64,000 nucleotides of DNA, taken from assembly GCA_900554305.1 (NCBI GenBank), contig USGV01000004.1, positions 4,324 through 68,323 of the forward strand, given 5' to 3'. The notes under the pieces were generated by a model. It did not search any database, was not told the DNA's origin, and was given only the letters and a program-made list of their open reading frames with translations. Both the position numbers and the translations under genes were made by a program. Below, in pieces: positions 52,091 through 60,214 of the stretch (positions are counted from its first letter, which is position 1; each line of letters begins with the position of its first letter). The stretch comes from an uncultured Mycoplasmatota bacterium (lineage in GTDB: Bacteria > Bacillota_I > Bacilli_A > RF39 > UBA660).

Positions 52091-52977
52091 TTTTTCACCC
52101 TATAGATAGTTTTCTTAAAAAAGAATCCGGTACTATCCCCTAACTTTTTATATTTTTCCACATAAGAAGCATCGCTACATCCATCTACAATATATTTTTT
52201 AGTATCATGGAGAAGTTCTAAGAAAGAAGGAATACCTTCTTCTCTAAACAATACATAATCAACGTCAGCCTGATATAAAGAAGAAATAACTGAAGTTCCA
52301 TTTAACACTTCATCAAGTAAAAATCCGGTACCGTTCTCCTCTTCTTTAACTAAGTAATTTTTATTTGTAATCTTTTCCAAAACCGAAAGTGTAGAACTAC
52401 CATTTTCCCCTAAGTCTTCATAATAATTATGAACTAATCTTCTTCTACTATATCCAACACTTGGCAAACTGACTACTTCAACAATAGTACTAATAGACGA
52501 CTCTATAGCAATAGATACAATTTCATCTAATGTAATCTCTTTAGAAAGCAAAGCATAATGAACACCTTGATGAAAATAATAATCACAAGTACGAGTATTC
52601 GTAACCATATGAGTTTGACTCCATACCAAATCTAAGGACAAAGAAAGCTCCTGCTTTAATTCTAAAATGGCTAAATCATAAAAGAATACACCACAAATAG
52701 ACATCTGCTCTAATTCTAAAAGCACATCACTAATTAAATTTGATTCCTGAATACTCATTATATTAAGTTTCCAAACTATTTCTTTATTAAATATATTTTT
52801 ATCCATCTTAACGAAGATTTCTATCTTTGGATATTTATTTATAATTTCCCTAATTTCAGTTAAAGAGAAAGTAACAGAGTTCAAAACAGAAAAATTTTCT
52901 AACCCTAATAATAATGCATCACAAGAATCAATATAATTAGAAATTTCTTTGCTTGTAACTTCCACTAATACTTTCAT
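52087..52977 (-). CDS. yrrN: U32-related partner protein, YrrN-like
   Basis: The 296-residue protein matches the position and size of YrrN, the partner of YrrO in tRNA 5-hydroxyuridine formation in Bacillus. It is barrel-like (SYDALLLGLENFSVLNSVTFSL-type start, LEIFVKMDKNIFN, LVWSQTHMVTNTRTCDYYFHQGVHYALLSKEITLDEI) but has few Cys, so it lacks the iron-sulfur site of yrrO. Start follows AGAGGTGGATAA. A TATAAT at 52996-53001 (minus) lies between it and the terminator of the inserted block. Confidence 0.8.
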   Translation of the reverse strand: MKVLVEVTSKEISNYIDSCDALLLGLENFSVLNSVTFSLTEIREIINKYPKIEIFVKMDKNIFNKEIVWKLNIMSIQESNLISDVLLELEQMSICGVFFYDLAILELKQELSLSLDLVWSQTHMVTNTRTCDYYFHQGVHYALLSKEITLDEIVSIAIESSISTIVEVVSLPSVGYSRRRLVHNYYEDLGENGSSTLSVLEKITNKNYLVKEEENGTGFLLDEVLNGTSVISSLYQADVDYVLFREEGIPSFLELLHDTKKYIVDGCSDASYVEKYKKLGDSTGFFFKKTIYRVKK

Positions 52978-53009
52978 TTATCCACCTCTGTCTATATTAT
53001 ATAATAAAA

Positions 53010-53043
53010 TAAAAAAAAAGAAAAGGTTGAGAAATCTCAACCT
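53010..53043 (-). terminator. Terminator closing the second accessory block
   Basis: AGGTTGAGA / TCTCAACCT nine-pair stem with a two-to-four-base loop and a long T tract on the minus strand. It separates the inserted block from yrrN. Confidence 0.88.
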
Positions 53044-53047
53044 ATAA

Positions 53048-53692
53048 TTAACTGATTGTATATTCTGATGTTAAAATTAGAAAATAACGAACTACATAGA
53101 TTTGCTTATCTTTAACATATTGCATATTAATCTGTTCAGTAAAGTCACCAACGGTAAATTCTTTAGTCGCTACAGGTTCTTTTTCATTCATATGTTTATC
53201 TAACTCCTGCATAACTTCAGAAATATTATTTTCATCTACTGAAGTGCCAAAGAAATTATTCAAAAGTTTATTACTAATATCAATAATCTTACTAGAAGTA
53301 AAATCATCAGTATTAAAATATAACACCATACTAAACTGATCTAACATAGAATTCTTATAAGATGCCGCTATGGTATCAAAATAATCAAGTCCTTTATAAC
53401 CTGTATAGGAAGCACTACAAAACTGTGAATTAACATCGTTATCAACCACCTCACAAACAGCAGCAGTTAACCCCATCTGCGTAGCAATATCTTTAAAATT
53501 AGTAGGATTAATTACTGTCGTAAAACTATTAGTGGTTGCTTGTTGAACAACAGAATAATTACGATTCTCAACATAGTTTACTTTTTTATTTTCAGAAGAA
53601 GAATTATCTTTAGATGACAATATTGTATATGCAACTCCACCCCCTAAACATAATAATGCAATTACAATAATAACTATAGAAAATTTTTTCAT
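53048..53692 (-). CDS. Unknown membrane-anchored external protein
   Basis: The 214-residue protein has one N-terminal helix (about 3-23) and an external domain with two Cys (AAVCEVV, SQFCSAS) that could pair. A Ser/Asn-rich spacer follows the helix. It starts at 53692 behind a strong AAGGAGG, 11 bases after the prepilin/TSP1 gene, and is the last gene of the accessory block. I recognise no family. Confidence 0.65.
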   Translation of the reverse strand: MKKFSIVIIVIALLCLGGGVAYTILSSKDNSSSENKKVNYVENRNYSVVQQATTNSFTTVINPTNFKDIATQMGLTAAVCEVVDNDVNSQFCSASYTGYKGLDYFDTIAASYKNSMLDQFSMVLYFNTDDFTSSKIIDISNKLLNNFFGTSVDENNISEVMQELDKHMNEKEPVATKEFTVGDFTEQINMQYVKDKQIYVVRYFLILTSEYTIS

Positions 53693-53703
53693 ATAAATCC
53701 TCC

Positions 53704-56001
53704 TTAACAACGTTTAAAGTAGAAGTAAGTACCACCCATTTTACCACAAGCAGAATTAGTCGCTGCTACACAACCAGTATCATAACCTTTACATACCCAA
53801 GTGTTAGCACACCCATTTCCATAACAACTAGCACCAAAGTAATTATAACAATATCTACCACCATAATACTCTATAGTACAACAAGAATGTGTATTACATC
53901 GTTGACTTGCAGAAGTCGAACCACAACTTTGACCATTATAATTAGAATATTTAGTTCCATATTTAGTTTGTGTTCCTCCTCCACATGAAGCGCTACAACC
54001 ACCCCATGAACCCCAACTAGTCCATGTTGAACTACAACAATCTATTCCTGTATTACAAGTAGTAGAGTCTGTCCAAGTACCACAGTTTCTACCATCAATT
54101 CCTTTTTTCGTAACTGTTCTATATTTTGTTCCTGTACCACATGCTCCTTGACAACTTCCCCAGCTACCATAAGAATTTGTCGTTGAACTACAACAGTCCA
54201 TAGTATTACAGCTTTGACTCTTTCCTGTAGTAATTAATGCACATGAATTTGTACGTGTTTGTGTTCCTCCTCCACACTTCTTACTACAACTACTCCAATT
54301 ACTATATTTATTAGCTCCATCTTTTGTACTTCCTAAAGATTTAACTGCTGAACGATTTCCTACTTTATCTACCGCAACAGCCCAAGCATAATAACTCTTA
54401 CCACAAGCACGTGTATATGCTCTAGAAGTTGTAAATCTAGAATCATTCTTACTTGGAGTAGAACTAGAATTAGTTACTAAATATAAATAATGACTAAATC
54501 CTGAATGACTATCCTTAGAACCAGAAGCAGCTGTTTTAATACTAGCACTAGCATTGCTTCCACTAACAGCACCAATATTACCACCAGTAGGTGTCGTAGG
54601 AGCTGTTTTATCAACATAGATATTCGCTGTACAAGTTCCAGTATTCCCTGCATTATCTTCTACTGTATAAGTTTTCGTTTTCGTAGTTGTAGTAACAGTA
54701 TCCTTAAAGGAAGATACTTTACAACCACTACCACTACCATCATTACAATTGATAGTAACAGTTCTATTTCCAGCAGTCCAACTAGTACTTCCACCACTAA
54801 CTGTACAAGTTGGTTTTTGTTTATCTACATATACATTCATAGAACAACTATTACTATTTCCTGCTTTATCTTTTATAGTAATATTAGCAGTTTTTACTAC
54901 TTTGTTCTTAGTATTACTATCATTATAAGATTCAGAATAAGATGCTTGTTTACAACCACTAGTAGCATCACTACACTTAACAGAAACCGTTCTATTAGAG
55001 TTTGTCCAAGTAGTACTATGACTCTTAGTACCGCAAGACGGTTTAGTTGTATCAATCATAACAGTAACTGGACAATTAACTTCTTCATTATTTTTACCTA
55101 ATATAGTAACATAAGATTCATCTACATCAGAAGAAAATGTCCTTGAAAAACTAGGAGATAAACATTTAGTTTTGCTATTAATACATTTAACCGTAACCTT
55201 GCGACTCTTAGTAGACGAAGAAGCATTAATCCATTGATTATTATTTTTTAAATCAAGTGATGGACTTTGACTACCACATTCAGGTAATCCTTCATCATAA
55301 AAACTTTCTGATTTAGAATCACTCTTAACATTTCCATAAATATCATAAGCTGTTGCTACAACTTTAACAACACCAGGAACATATTTCTTAAGCTTAACAG
55401 TTTTAGTAATTTTACTTTGATTATCCCCAGAAATATTATTAGAAGTATAAACAACTTGACCATCTTTATAAATAGTATATTGATAACTTCCTATTTTACT
55501 AAGCTCATTACCATTAACAGAAACATCAATCTTAGCTTTAGAATCTTCAATAGGACTAACCTTAGTAAGAGTTACTTTTACAGTTAAATCTGTTTTTATT
55601 TCAGCTTTATGATCAATAGAATAAGCAGGGCATTTTAAATATACGCTATATATATAATCACTTTTTGAAGATTTAATAACACTAACATAACTTGCAGTAG
55701 TATTACATTCTGCTTTACCATAATCAACAACAGATCCGCGTTTAAGATAATTATTTTTAATTAATGTCTCAACAGTAACTTGCCGCTCCTGACCAATGTT
55801 TTGTGGTAATAAAGTTCTATGATCACCATAATAACTTTTTGCCGCTAATATCAATTGATCTTCCAAATTATCATAAAACCCTTCTTTAGAATTAGATAAA
55901 ATAGAAGAAACAGAAACTATCGCAAGGCCCATTAAAATTCCTAAAATAACAATAGCTGCAAGTATTTCTACTAATGTAAAACCTTTTTTATTTAACCTCA
56001 T
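53704..56001 (-). CDS. Type IV prepilin-like protein with Cys-rich repeats and thrombospondin type 1-like repeats
   Basis: The 765-residue protein begins MRLNKKGFTLVEILAAIVIL, a textbook type IV prepilin signal (Gly-1, Phe+1, Glu+5). A pilin-like domain follows (LAAKSYYGDHRTLLP, ETLIKNNYLKRGS, YSVYLKCP), then a beta domain, three Cys-containing repeats ending in YVDK-x-x-PTC-like junctions (about 240-450), and three TSP1-like repeats (about 566-705: NWSSCSKKCGGGTQTR, SWGSCQGACGTGTKYR, WTSWGSWGGCSASCGGGTQT). The Cys-rich tail ends FYFKRC. No prepilin peptidase is in this window. A decorated minor pilin or adhesin is inferred. Start at 56001 follows AGGA. Confidence 0.85.
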   Translation of the reverse strand: MRLNKKGFTLVEILAAIVILGILMGLAIVSVSSILSNSKEGFYDNLEDQLILAAKSYYGDHRTLLPQNIGQERQVTVETLIKNNYLKRGSVVDYGKAECNTTASYVSVIKSSKSDYIYSVYLKCPAYSIDHKAEIKTDLTVKVTLTKVSPIEDSKAKIDVSVNGNELSKIGSYQYTIYKDGQVVYTSNNISGDNQSKITKTVKLKKYVPGVVKVVATAYDIYGNVKSDSKSESFYDEGLPECGSQSPSLDLKNNNQWINASSSTKSRKVTVKCINSKTKCLSPSFSRTFSSDVDESYVTILGKNNEEVNCPVTVMIDTTKPSCGTKSHSTTWTNSNRTVSVKCSDATSGCKQASYSESYNDSNTKNKVVKTANITIKDKAGNSNSCSMNVYVDKQKPTCTVSGGSTSWTAGNRTVTINCNDGSGSGCKVSSFKDTVTTTTKTKTYTVEDNAGNTGTCTANIYVDKTAPTTPTGGNIGAVSGSNASASIKTAASGSKDSHSGFSHYLYLVTNSSSTPSKNDSRFTTSRAYTRACGKSYYAWAVAVDKVGNRSAVKSLGSTKDGANKYSNWSSCSKKCGGGTQTRTNSCALITTGKSQSCNTMDCCSSTTNSYGSWGSCQGACGTGTKYRTVTKKGIDGRNCGTWTDSTTCNTGIDCCSSTWTSWGSWGGCSASCGGGTQTKYGTKYSNYNGQSCGSTSASQRCNTHSCCTIEYYGGRYCYNYFGASCYGNGCANTWVCKGYDTGCVAATNSACGKMGGTYFYFKRC

Positions 56002-56071
56002 TACTATCACGTCCTATTATAATCATACAATAATATAATAAATGAAAAAAAAAAGAAATACAAGCAAAAAT

Positions 56072-56095
56072 AAAAAAAGTTACTTATTTAGTAAT
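56072..56095 (-). terminator. Weak terminator-like hairpin before the prepilin gene
   Basis: TTACT / AGTAA short AT-rich stem followed by seven T on the minus strand at the end of the RsiV-like gene. The stem is short, so partial read-through is likely. Confidence 0.35.
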
Positions 56096-56878
56096 ACTAA
56101 ATGCATAACTTTCTTCATCAAAAAACTCTTCTTCACCATAAACAGAATATATTGTAAATGGACGATAAGCAACTAATCTACCATTTTCCACATAATAATA
56201 AACTGAGTCCATATAATTATAATTTTGAATTCCTCTCCAATTTAGAAAACAATCATAATTGCATTCTTGAGATGCAAAAAAACCTTTTTTTACTTCCTGC
56301 TGATAATATTTTTGAAACTGCGATTCAATTTTCTGTTTTACTTCATCTTCTGTTACATCAAATAGGGATAATAGCTCCTCATCTGTCATCAAAGTCTGAT
56401 CATTTAAATCAAAATTATATGTATGAAAAGAAACATCAGGAAACGAATAACCAGCACTATAATCAGACATACGAAGTAAAATAGATAAAACTTCTCCATT
56501 TAGCTGAGAATCATAAACCATTAAATTATTCTTATTCTTTAAAAATGACTCTGCATATTGCTGAATCGTCTGATTAACTAATCTTGCATCATCACTATCA
56601 ATATTAATATAAGGAATCTCATTATGCATATTCTGATTATTCGTAGAAGTATCCACAGTATAAACTAAATACTGTGAAGAATCCTCTTTAATATAATTAT
56701 AATTACTATAATAATTTTTATATAAATAATATCCAATTAAAAATATCGCTAAAAGAATAACACCGCCCCAGATAAGTACTTTTTTTACATTAAAAGAAAT
56801 GTGAAAAGAAAAATTATTTTTCCTAGGCTTTAAATTTCTATTTCTTTTTTCCCCCTGGTTTTGAACGACATCAAACAT
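56084..56878 (-). CDS. Membrane-anchored RsiV-like (DUF3298) protein, paralogue of 58875
   Basis: The 264-residue protein has a basic cytoplasmic lead, one helix (about 33-52) and an external domain with IPYINIDSDDARLVNQTI, HTYNFDLNDQTLMTDEELL and YYVENGRLVAYRPFTIYSVYGEEEFF. This DUF4163/DUF3298 outline is seen in the anti-sigma protein RsiV and related lipoproteins. No cognate sigma factor is nearby, so regulation is not implied. A Cys pair (ECNYDCF) is shared with its paralogue (ECDFSCF). It follows the NlpC/P60 fusion by eight bases. Confidence 0.65.
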   Translation of the reverse strand: MFDVVQNQGEKRNRNLKPRKNNFSFHISFNVKKVLIWGGVILLAIFLIGYYLYKNYYSNYNYIKEDSSQYLVYTVDTSTNNQNMHNEIPYINIDSDDARLVNQTIQQYAESFLKNKNNLMVYDSQLNGEVLSILLRMSDYSAGYSFPDVSFHTYNFDLNDQTLMTDEELLSLFDVTEDEVKQKIESQFQKYYQQEVKKGFFASQECNYDCFLNWRGIQNYNYMDSVYYYVENGRLVAYRPFTIYSVYGEEEFFDEESYAFSITK

Positions 56879-56886
56879 AATTCCTC

Positions 56887-57726
56887 CTAATTAACACCTT
56901 TTATTCTCATAATGCCACGTACAGTTCTATAATTATAAGAAGGAGAGATTTTTATACCAGAACGAGTACTGGCAGCATGAACCATTTCTTCTCCATTACC
57001 AGTAAGAATTCCAACATGGCCATAATACATAACAACATCCCCTGCTTTAATATTACCATCAGTTACCAAAGTATACATATCTGTTTGATTCCACATAGAA
57101 TCTGTTTGTGAAATTAAATTGATACCAAAATGTGCAAAAACATAAGAAACAAAACCAGAACAATCGGCACATACATTAGGATCTTTACCACCCCAACAAT
57201 ATCTACCACCAACAAAAGATTTAGCATACTCAACAATAGCTTTACCAGTGGCACTTCCTTCACCAACAGTACCACCTTCCTCTGCCGTAACATCAGGTTG
57301 ATCATAATCATCAGATTGTAAAATAAAACTCTGTGGTTTCTTATCAGTAGTAGACACATAAGTGCTATTTTCCTTTTTCAAAACCTCTCTAGAAATACGA
57401 GCAGTATCCCAACAAGCACCCAACTGAAAAGAGCCAATATCATCAGGGACTAAGCCGATTGCTAAATTCACTAAAAAAGGAACAAAAAAACATAATAATG
57501 CAGCAATAAATTTATTTAACAAACTTTTTTTCTTCTTATCATCATCGGGATTAATTAATAATTGAGTAAACTGAATCGCTAAAGCTGTCATTAATAAAAT
57601 AGGAGCAACCATCTGTATCAAATCTAAAACTTGCCTCAAAATATCTAATATGGTCAATAAACCATAGTCTGTACAACATGTTCCCAATGCTTCACTACAA
57701 TTAAGAATCTGTACAAAGTCGCTCAT
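56887..57726 (-). CDS. VirB2-like module fused to NlpC/P60 hydrolase
   Basis: The 279-residue protein starts with an external Cys motif (ILNCSEALGTCCTDYGL), a two-helix VirB2-like hairpin (VAPILLMTALAIQFTQLLIN, loop DDDKKKKSLLNK, CFFVPFLVNLAIGLV), a linker with VSTTDKKPQSFIL, and a C-terminal NlpC/P60 domain (about 165-279): catalytic Cys in CADCSGFVSYVF, His in YGHVGIL and HAAS. NlpC/P60 enzymes cut peptidoglycan stem peptides. The fusion places the hydrolase at the outer membrane face, possibly tied to the T4SS pilus. N-terminus and linker match the neighbour at 57804, showing a duplication with exchange of the catalytic domain. Confidence 0.88.
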   Translation of the reverse strand: MSDFVQILNCSEALGTCCTDYGLLTILDILRQVLDLIQMVAPILLMTALAIQFTQLLINPDDDKKKKSLLNKFIAALLCFFVPFLVNLAIGLVPDDIGSFQLGACWDTARISREVLKKENSTYVSTTDKKPQSFILQSDDYDQPDVTAEEGGTVGEGSATGKAIVEYAKSFVGGRYCWGGKDPNVCADCSGFVSYVFAHFGINLISQTDSMWNQTDMYTLVTDGNIKAGDVVMYYGHVGILTGNGEEMVHAASTRSGIKISPSYNYRTVRGIMRIKGVN

Positions 57727-57803
57727 AATACCACCGCCTCATTTTTTCTACTAAGTAACAACTAACATTATTTTATTATAAATTGAAAAAAAAGAAAAGA
57801 AAA

Positions 57804-58862
57804 TTAACCATAATACTGTTGAATGGCCTTTGCTATATCTTTAGCAATTTGTTCTTTTTTACTACTATAAGTATCCATTGCCTGCTTATTATCATAAAAC
57901 TCCGTTTCCAAATAAGTAATAGGAACACCTAGGTTCATAAAATATCCAATATCAAAAGCACTATAAATATAATCTGAGAACTGGCGATGACCAGTATTAG
58001 ATATTACCGCATTAACAATAGCTTGGTCCGCAGCAGTACTATAACTACTCGTTCTCTTTACTAGTTGAGTACCAGCAGCACGACCACTACCAGAAGCATT
58101 AAAGTGAATTTCTAAAACATATTTATATTTTCCCCAATCAAATTGATTACATAAACTGGTATTGTTTCTACACTCACGATAAAAAGAGGTATTCATATCA
58201 TTAGAATTTCCTGCCATCAAAGCATTCGCAATATCAGAAGAAACTCCTAAAGAACTAAGTTCAGATTGAATTAACTTAACTAAGATACGGGTTTGATCAG
58301 TTTCATCATAACCAGAGGAAATCATACCACGACAATCATTAGGAGAACTAGCACAGTAAGGAGGATAAGAATGCCCTGCAATAAGTAAAATGGTTCCATC
58401 TCCACCACTACCATTTTCAGGTTTCGCAGTAACCTCGGGATCATCATAATCTTCTGGCATTACAATAAAACTCTTAGTTTTTTTATCAGTAGTAGACACA
58501 AAAGTATTTTCCATAGCTAACGTCATTTCTTCACTAATCTCTGCAGAATGCCAACAAGAAGCAAAACTAAACTCAGAAAATACCAAATTAACAACAACAT
58601 TCACGATTGTTGGCAATAGAAAAACAACAACCGTAGCCATTACTTTATTGATTAAACTCTTTGACTTTTTATTTTGCTCATCTTCAGGATTAACAACCAT
58701 CTGTGTAAATTGTATAATTAACCCAACAATTAAGATAATAGGAACAATAATATGTATAATATTTAAAATTCTCTGTATAGCCCCTAAAATATTAGCCAAA
58801 CCAAAATCAGCACAACAAGTATCAATATCCCCAGAACAATCCAAAATATATAAATAAGGCAT
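57804..58862 (-). CDS. VirB2-like module fused to N-acetylmuramoyl-L-alanine amidase
   Basis: The 352-residue protein has the same N-terminus as its neighbour (ILDCSGDIDTCCADFGL), the two-helix hairpin (IVPIILIVGLIIQFTQMVVN, loop PEDEQNKKSKSLINK, VFLLPTIVNVVVNLV), a VSTTDKKTKSFIV linker, and an amidase_3 domain (about 155-352). Zinc ligands and catalytic Glu are visible: IAGHSY, SGYDETDQTRI, LEIHFNAS and YLETEFYD. It would remove stem peptides from peptidoglycan glycan chains outside the membrane. Extra Cys (CASSPNDCRG, CRNNTSLCNQ) may form disulfides. Start follows AAAGAGGTGATGGT. Confidence 0.88.
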   Translation of the reverse strand: MPYLYILDCSGDIDTCCADFGLANILGAIQRILNIIHIIVPIILIVGLIIQFTQMVVNPEDEQNKKSKSLINKVMATVVVFLLPTIVNVVVNLVFSEFSFASCWHSAEISEEMTLAMENTFVSTTDKKTKSFIVMPEDYDDPEVTAKPENGSGGDGTILLIAGHSYPPYCASSPNDCRGMISSGYDETDQTRILVKLIQSELSSLGVSSDIANALMAGNSNDMNTSFYRECRNNTSLCNQFDWGKYKYVLEIHFNASGSGRAAGTQLVKRTSSYSTAADQAIVNAVISNTGHRQFSDYIYSAFDIGYFMNLGVPITYLETEFYDNKQAMDTYSSKKEQIAKDIAKAIQQYYG

Positions 58863-58874
58863 ACCATCACCTCT

Positions 58875-59621
58875 TTAATCTTTTACTACAAAACGAAAAG
58901 AATCCAAAGAAAAATACTTTTCCTCACCATAAGTAGTATAAATATTAAATGGTTTATAAAGAATTAATTTCCCATTTTCAATATAATACGTATTGTCATT
59001 CATTACATTAACAATATTTTTAGACTCCATAAAACAAGAAAAGTCGCACTCCTCTTTCGTAAAATATCCTTGCTTTATCAAATCATTATAAAACTCAACA
59101 AATTTATAAGTAATAAAATAACGCAAAGTATCTTCATCGATTTTATACATATCAAAAATATCCTTATCGGAAAGCAAAGTCATATTTTTTAAATCAATAT
59201 TATAACTACGATAATAAATATCAGAATGATCTGCATCAGCATATCGCTGCTGTGAAATAATTAAAATAGACAGCAGATGATCAGAAACAGAATATTCATA
59301 TAAAAAGCCCTGTGTAAACTTCGTTAAATAATCTTGATAATAATCCATAATATCAGAATTAATATCATCAATAACAGAAGAATCAATATTAATAACAGGA
59401 ACCTTATCTGTTGCTAATACATCGAGAGAATTAGAAGAATAAACAATTTCTTTCTCTTTATTTTTCAACAAATCTTGATAATTAAATTTTCTAGGAAAAA
59501 GAAAAAAAACAGAAGAAGAGACAATAACTACAATAAGCACACAAAATACAATCCACTTAGGCTTCTTCTTAGATATTTTAGTCTCTACTTCTGACACATT
59601 AAACACAGGCTTCACTCCCAT
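58875..59621 (-). CDS. Membrane-anchored RsiV-like (DUF3298) protein, paralogue of 56084
   Basis: The 248-residue protein has a helix at about 24-44 and an external domain with VPVINIDSSVIDDINSDIM, RSYNIDLKNMTLLSDKDIF and YYIENGKLILYKPFNIYTTYGEEKYF, clearly paralogous to 56084. It is the first gene of the inserted block, and its ATG overlaps the trmR stop by one base (TAATG), so it depends on the housekeeping operon for expression. A role beside the wall hydrolases is inferred from gene order only. Confidence 0.65.
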   Translation of the reverse strand: MGVKPVFNVSEVETKISKKKPKWIVFCVLIVVIVSSSVFFLFPRKFNYQDLLKNKEKEIVYSSNSLDVLATDKVPVINIDSSVIDDINSDIMDYYQDYLTKFTQGFLYEYSVSDHLLSILIISQQRYADADHSDIYYRSYNIDLKNMTLLSDKDIFDMYKIDEDTLRYFITYKFVEFYNDLIKQGYFTKEECDFSCFMESKNIVNVMNDNTYYIENGKLILYKPFNIYTTYGEEKYFSLDSFRFVVKD

Positions 59622-60214
59622 TATTTTCTCGTACTAACCGAAATTCCATCTCCCACTTCAAAAAACTCCGTATTATATTTTTCATTTGTTTTTAAATAAT
59701 CAACATAATCTTTAATCTTACGAACTAATGCTCTCAAATTTTTACTTTTTATTTCTTCTTCTTTTTTATCGACTAAACCATGAAACTTCAAATTATCAGT
59801 AATAATTACTCCACGATACTCCAAATTACGTTCAAACATCTCAAAAAACTTAATATTTTGTGCTTTCGCAGCATCGATAAATATTAAATCAAACTTTTCA
59901 TCCAATTTAACGTTAAAGGCATCATTATAAATTAATGTAATCCTATTTTCCAAACCAAAAGCTTTTACATTCTTTAAAGCCTCTAAATAACGAATCTCAT
60001 CTCTTTCTATCGTTGTAATTTTAAGATTAGGATCAACAAGAGCCATCATAATAGCAGAATAACCAATTGCTGTACCTATCTCTAAAATATTCTTAACATG
60101 ATTTTTTAAAATAAATGTAGTCAAAAAATCAATTCCCTCATCCATCATAATAGGAACATTATTAACTTCTGCGTACTGCTTCATCTCCCGAATCAAAGCA
60201 TACTTATCTACCAT
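59621..60214 (-). CDS. trmR: tRNA 5-hydroxyuridine methyltransferase TrmR
   Basis: The 197-residue protein is an O-methyltransferase of the class I SAM type: VKNILEIGTAIGYSAIMMA, ITTIERDEIRYLEAL, FDLIFIDAAKAQNIKFFEMF and IITDNLKFHGLV. TrmR (YrrM) turns tRNA 5-hydroxyuridine 34, made by YrrN/YrrO, into 5-methoxyuridine. It overlaps mltG by seven bases, and the ireB-ruvX-DUF1292-mltG-trmR order matches Bacillus subtilis. Start at 60214 follows AAAGGTGA. Downstream yrrN/yrrO are displaced by the inserted block. Confidence 0.92.
   Translation of the reverse strand: MVDKYALIREMKQYAEVNNVPIMMDEGIDFLTTFILKNHVKNILEIGTAIGYSAIMMALVDPNLKITTIERDEIRYLEALKNVKAFGLENRITLIYNDAFNVKLDEKFDLIFIDAAKAQNIKFFEMFERNLEYRGVIITDNLKFHGLVDKKEEEIKSKNLRALVRKIKDYVDYLKTNEKYNTEFFEVGDGISVSTRK

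Noticed and set aside
54505-55101. 198-codon open frame on the plus strand
   Set aside because: Antisense to the Ser/Thr/Cys-rich repeats of the prepilin-TSP1 gene; extreme Ser/Thr/Ile composition marks it as a shadow.
53880-55300. Repeat-rich DNA considered as a CRISPR array or tandem repeat element
   Set aside because: The repeats are coding, diverged, and of domain size; no regular short repeat-spacer pattern.
53704-56001. Competence pseudopilus (Com) locus
   Set aside because: Only one canonical prepilin is present and no ComGA/ComGB-like partner or ComC-type peptidase lies nearby; the TadB/TadC/CpaF set points to Tad instead.
21270-59621. Integrative conjugative element
   Set aside because: No integrase, relaxase, maintenance genes or flanking repeats found; housekeeping genes in conserved order interleave with the blocks.
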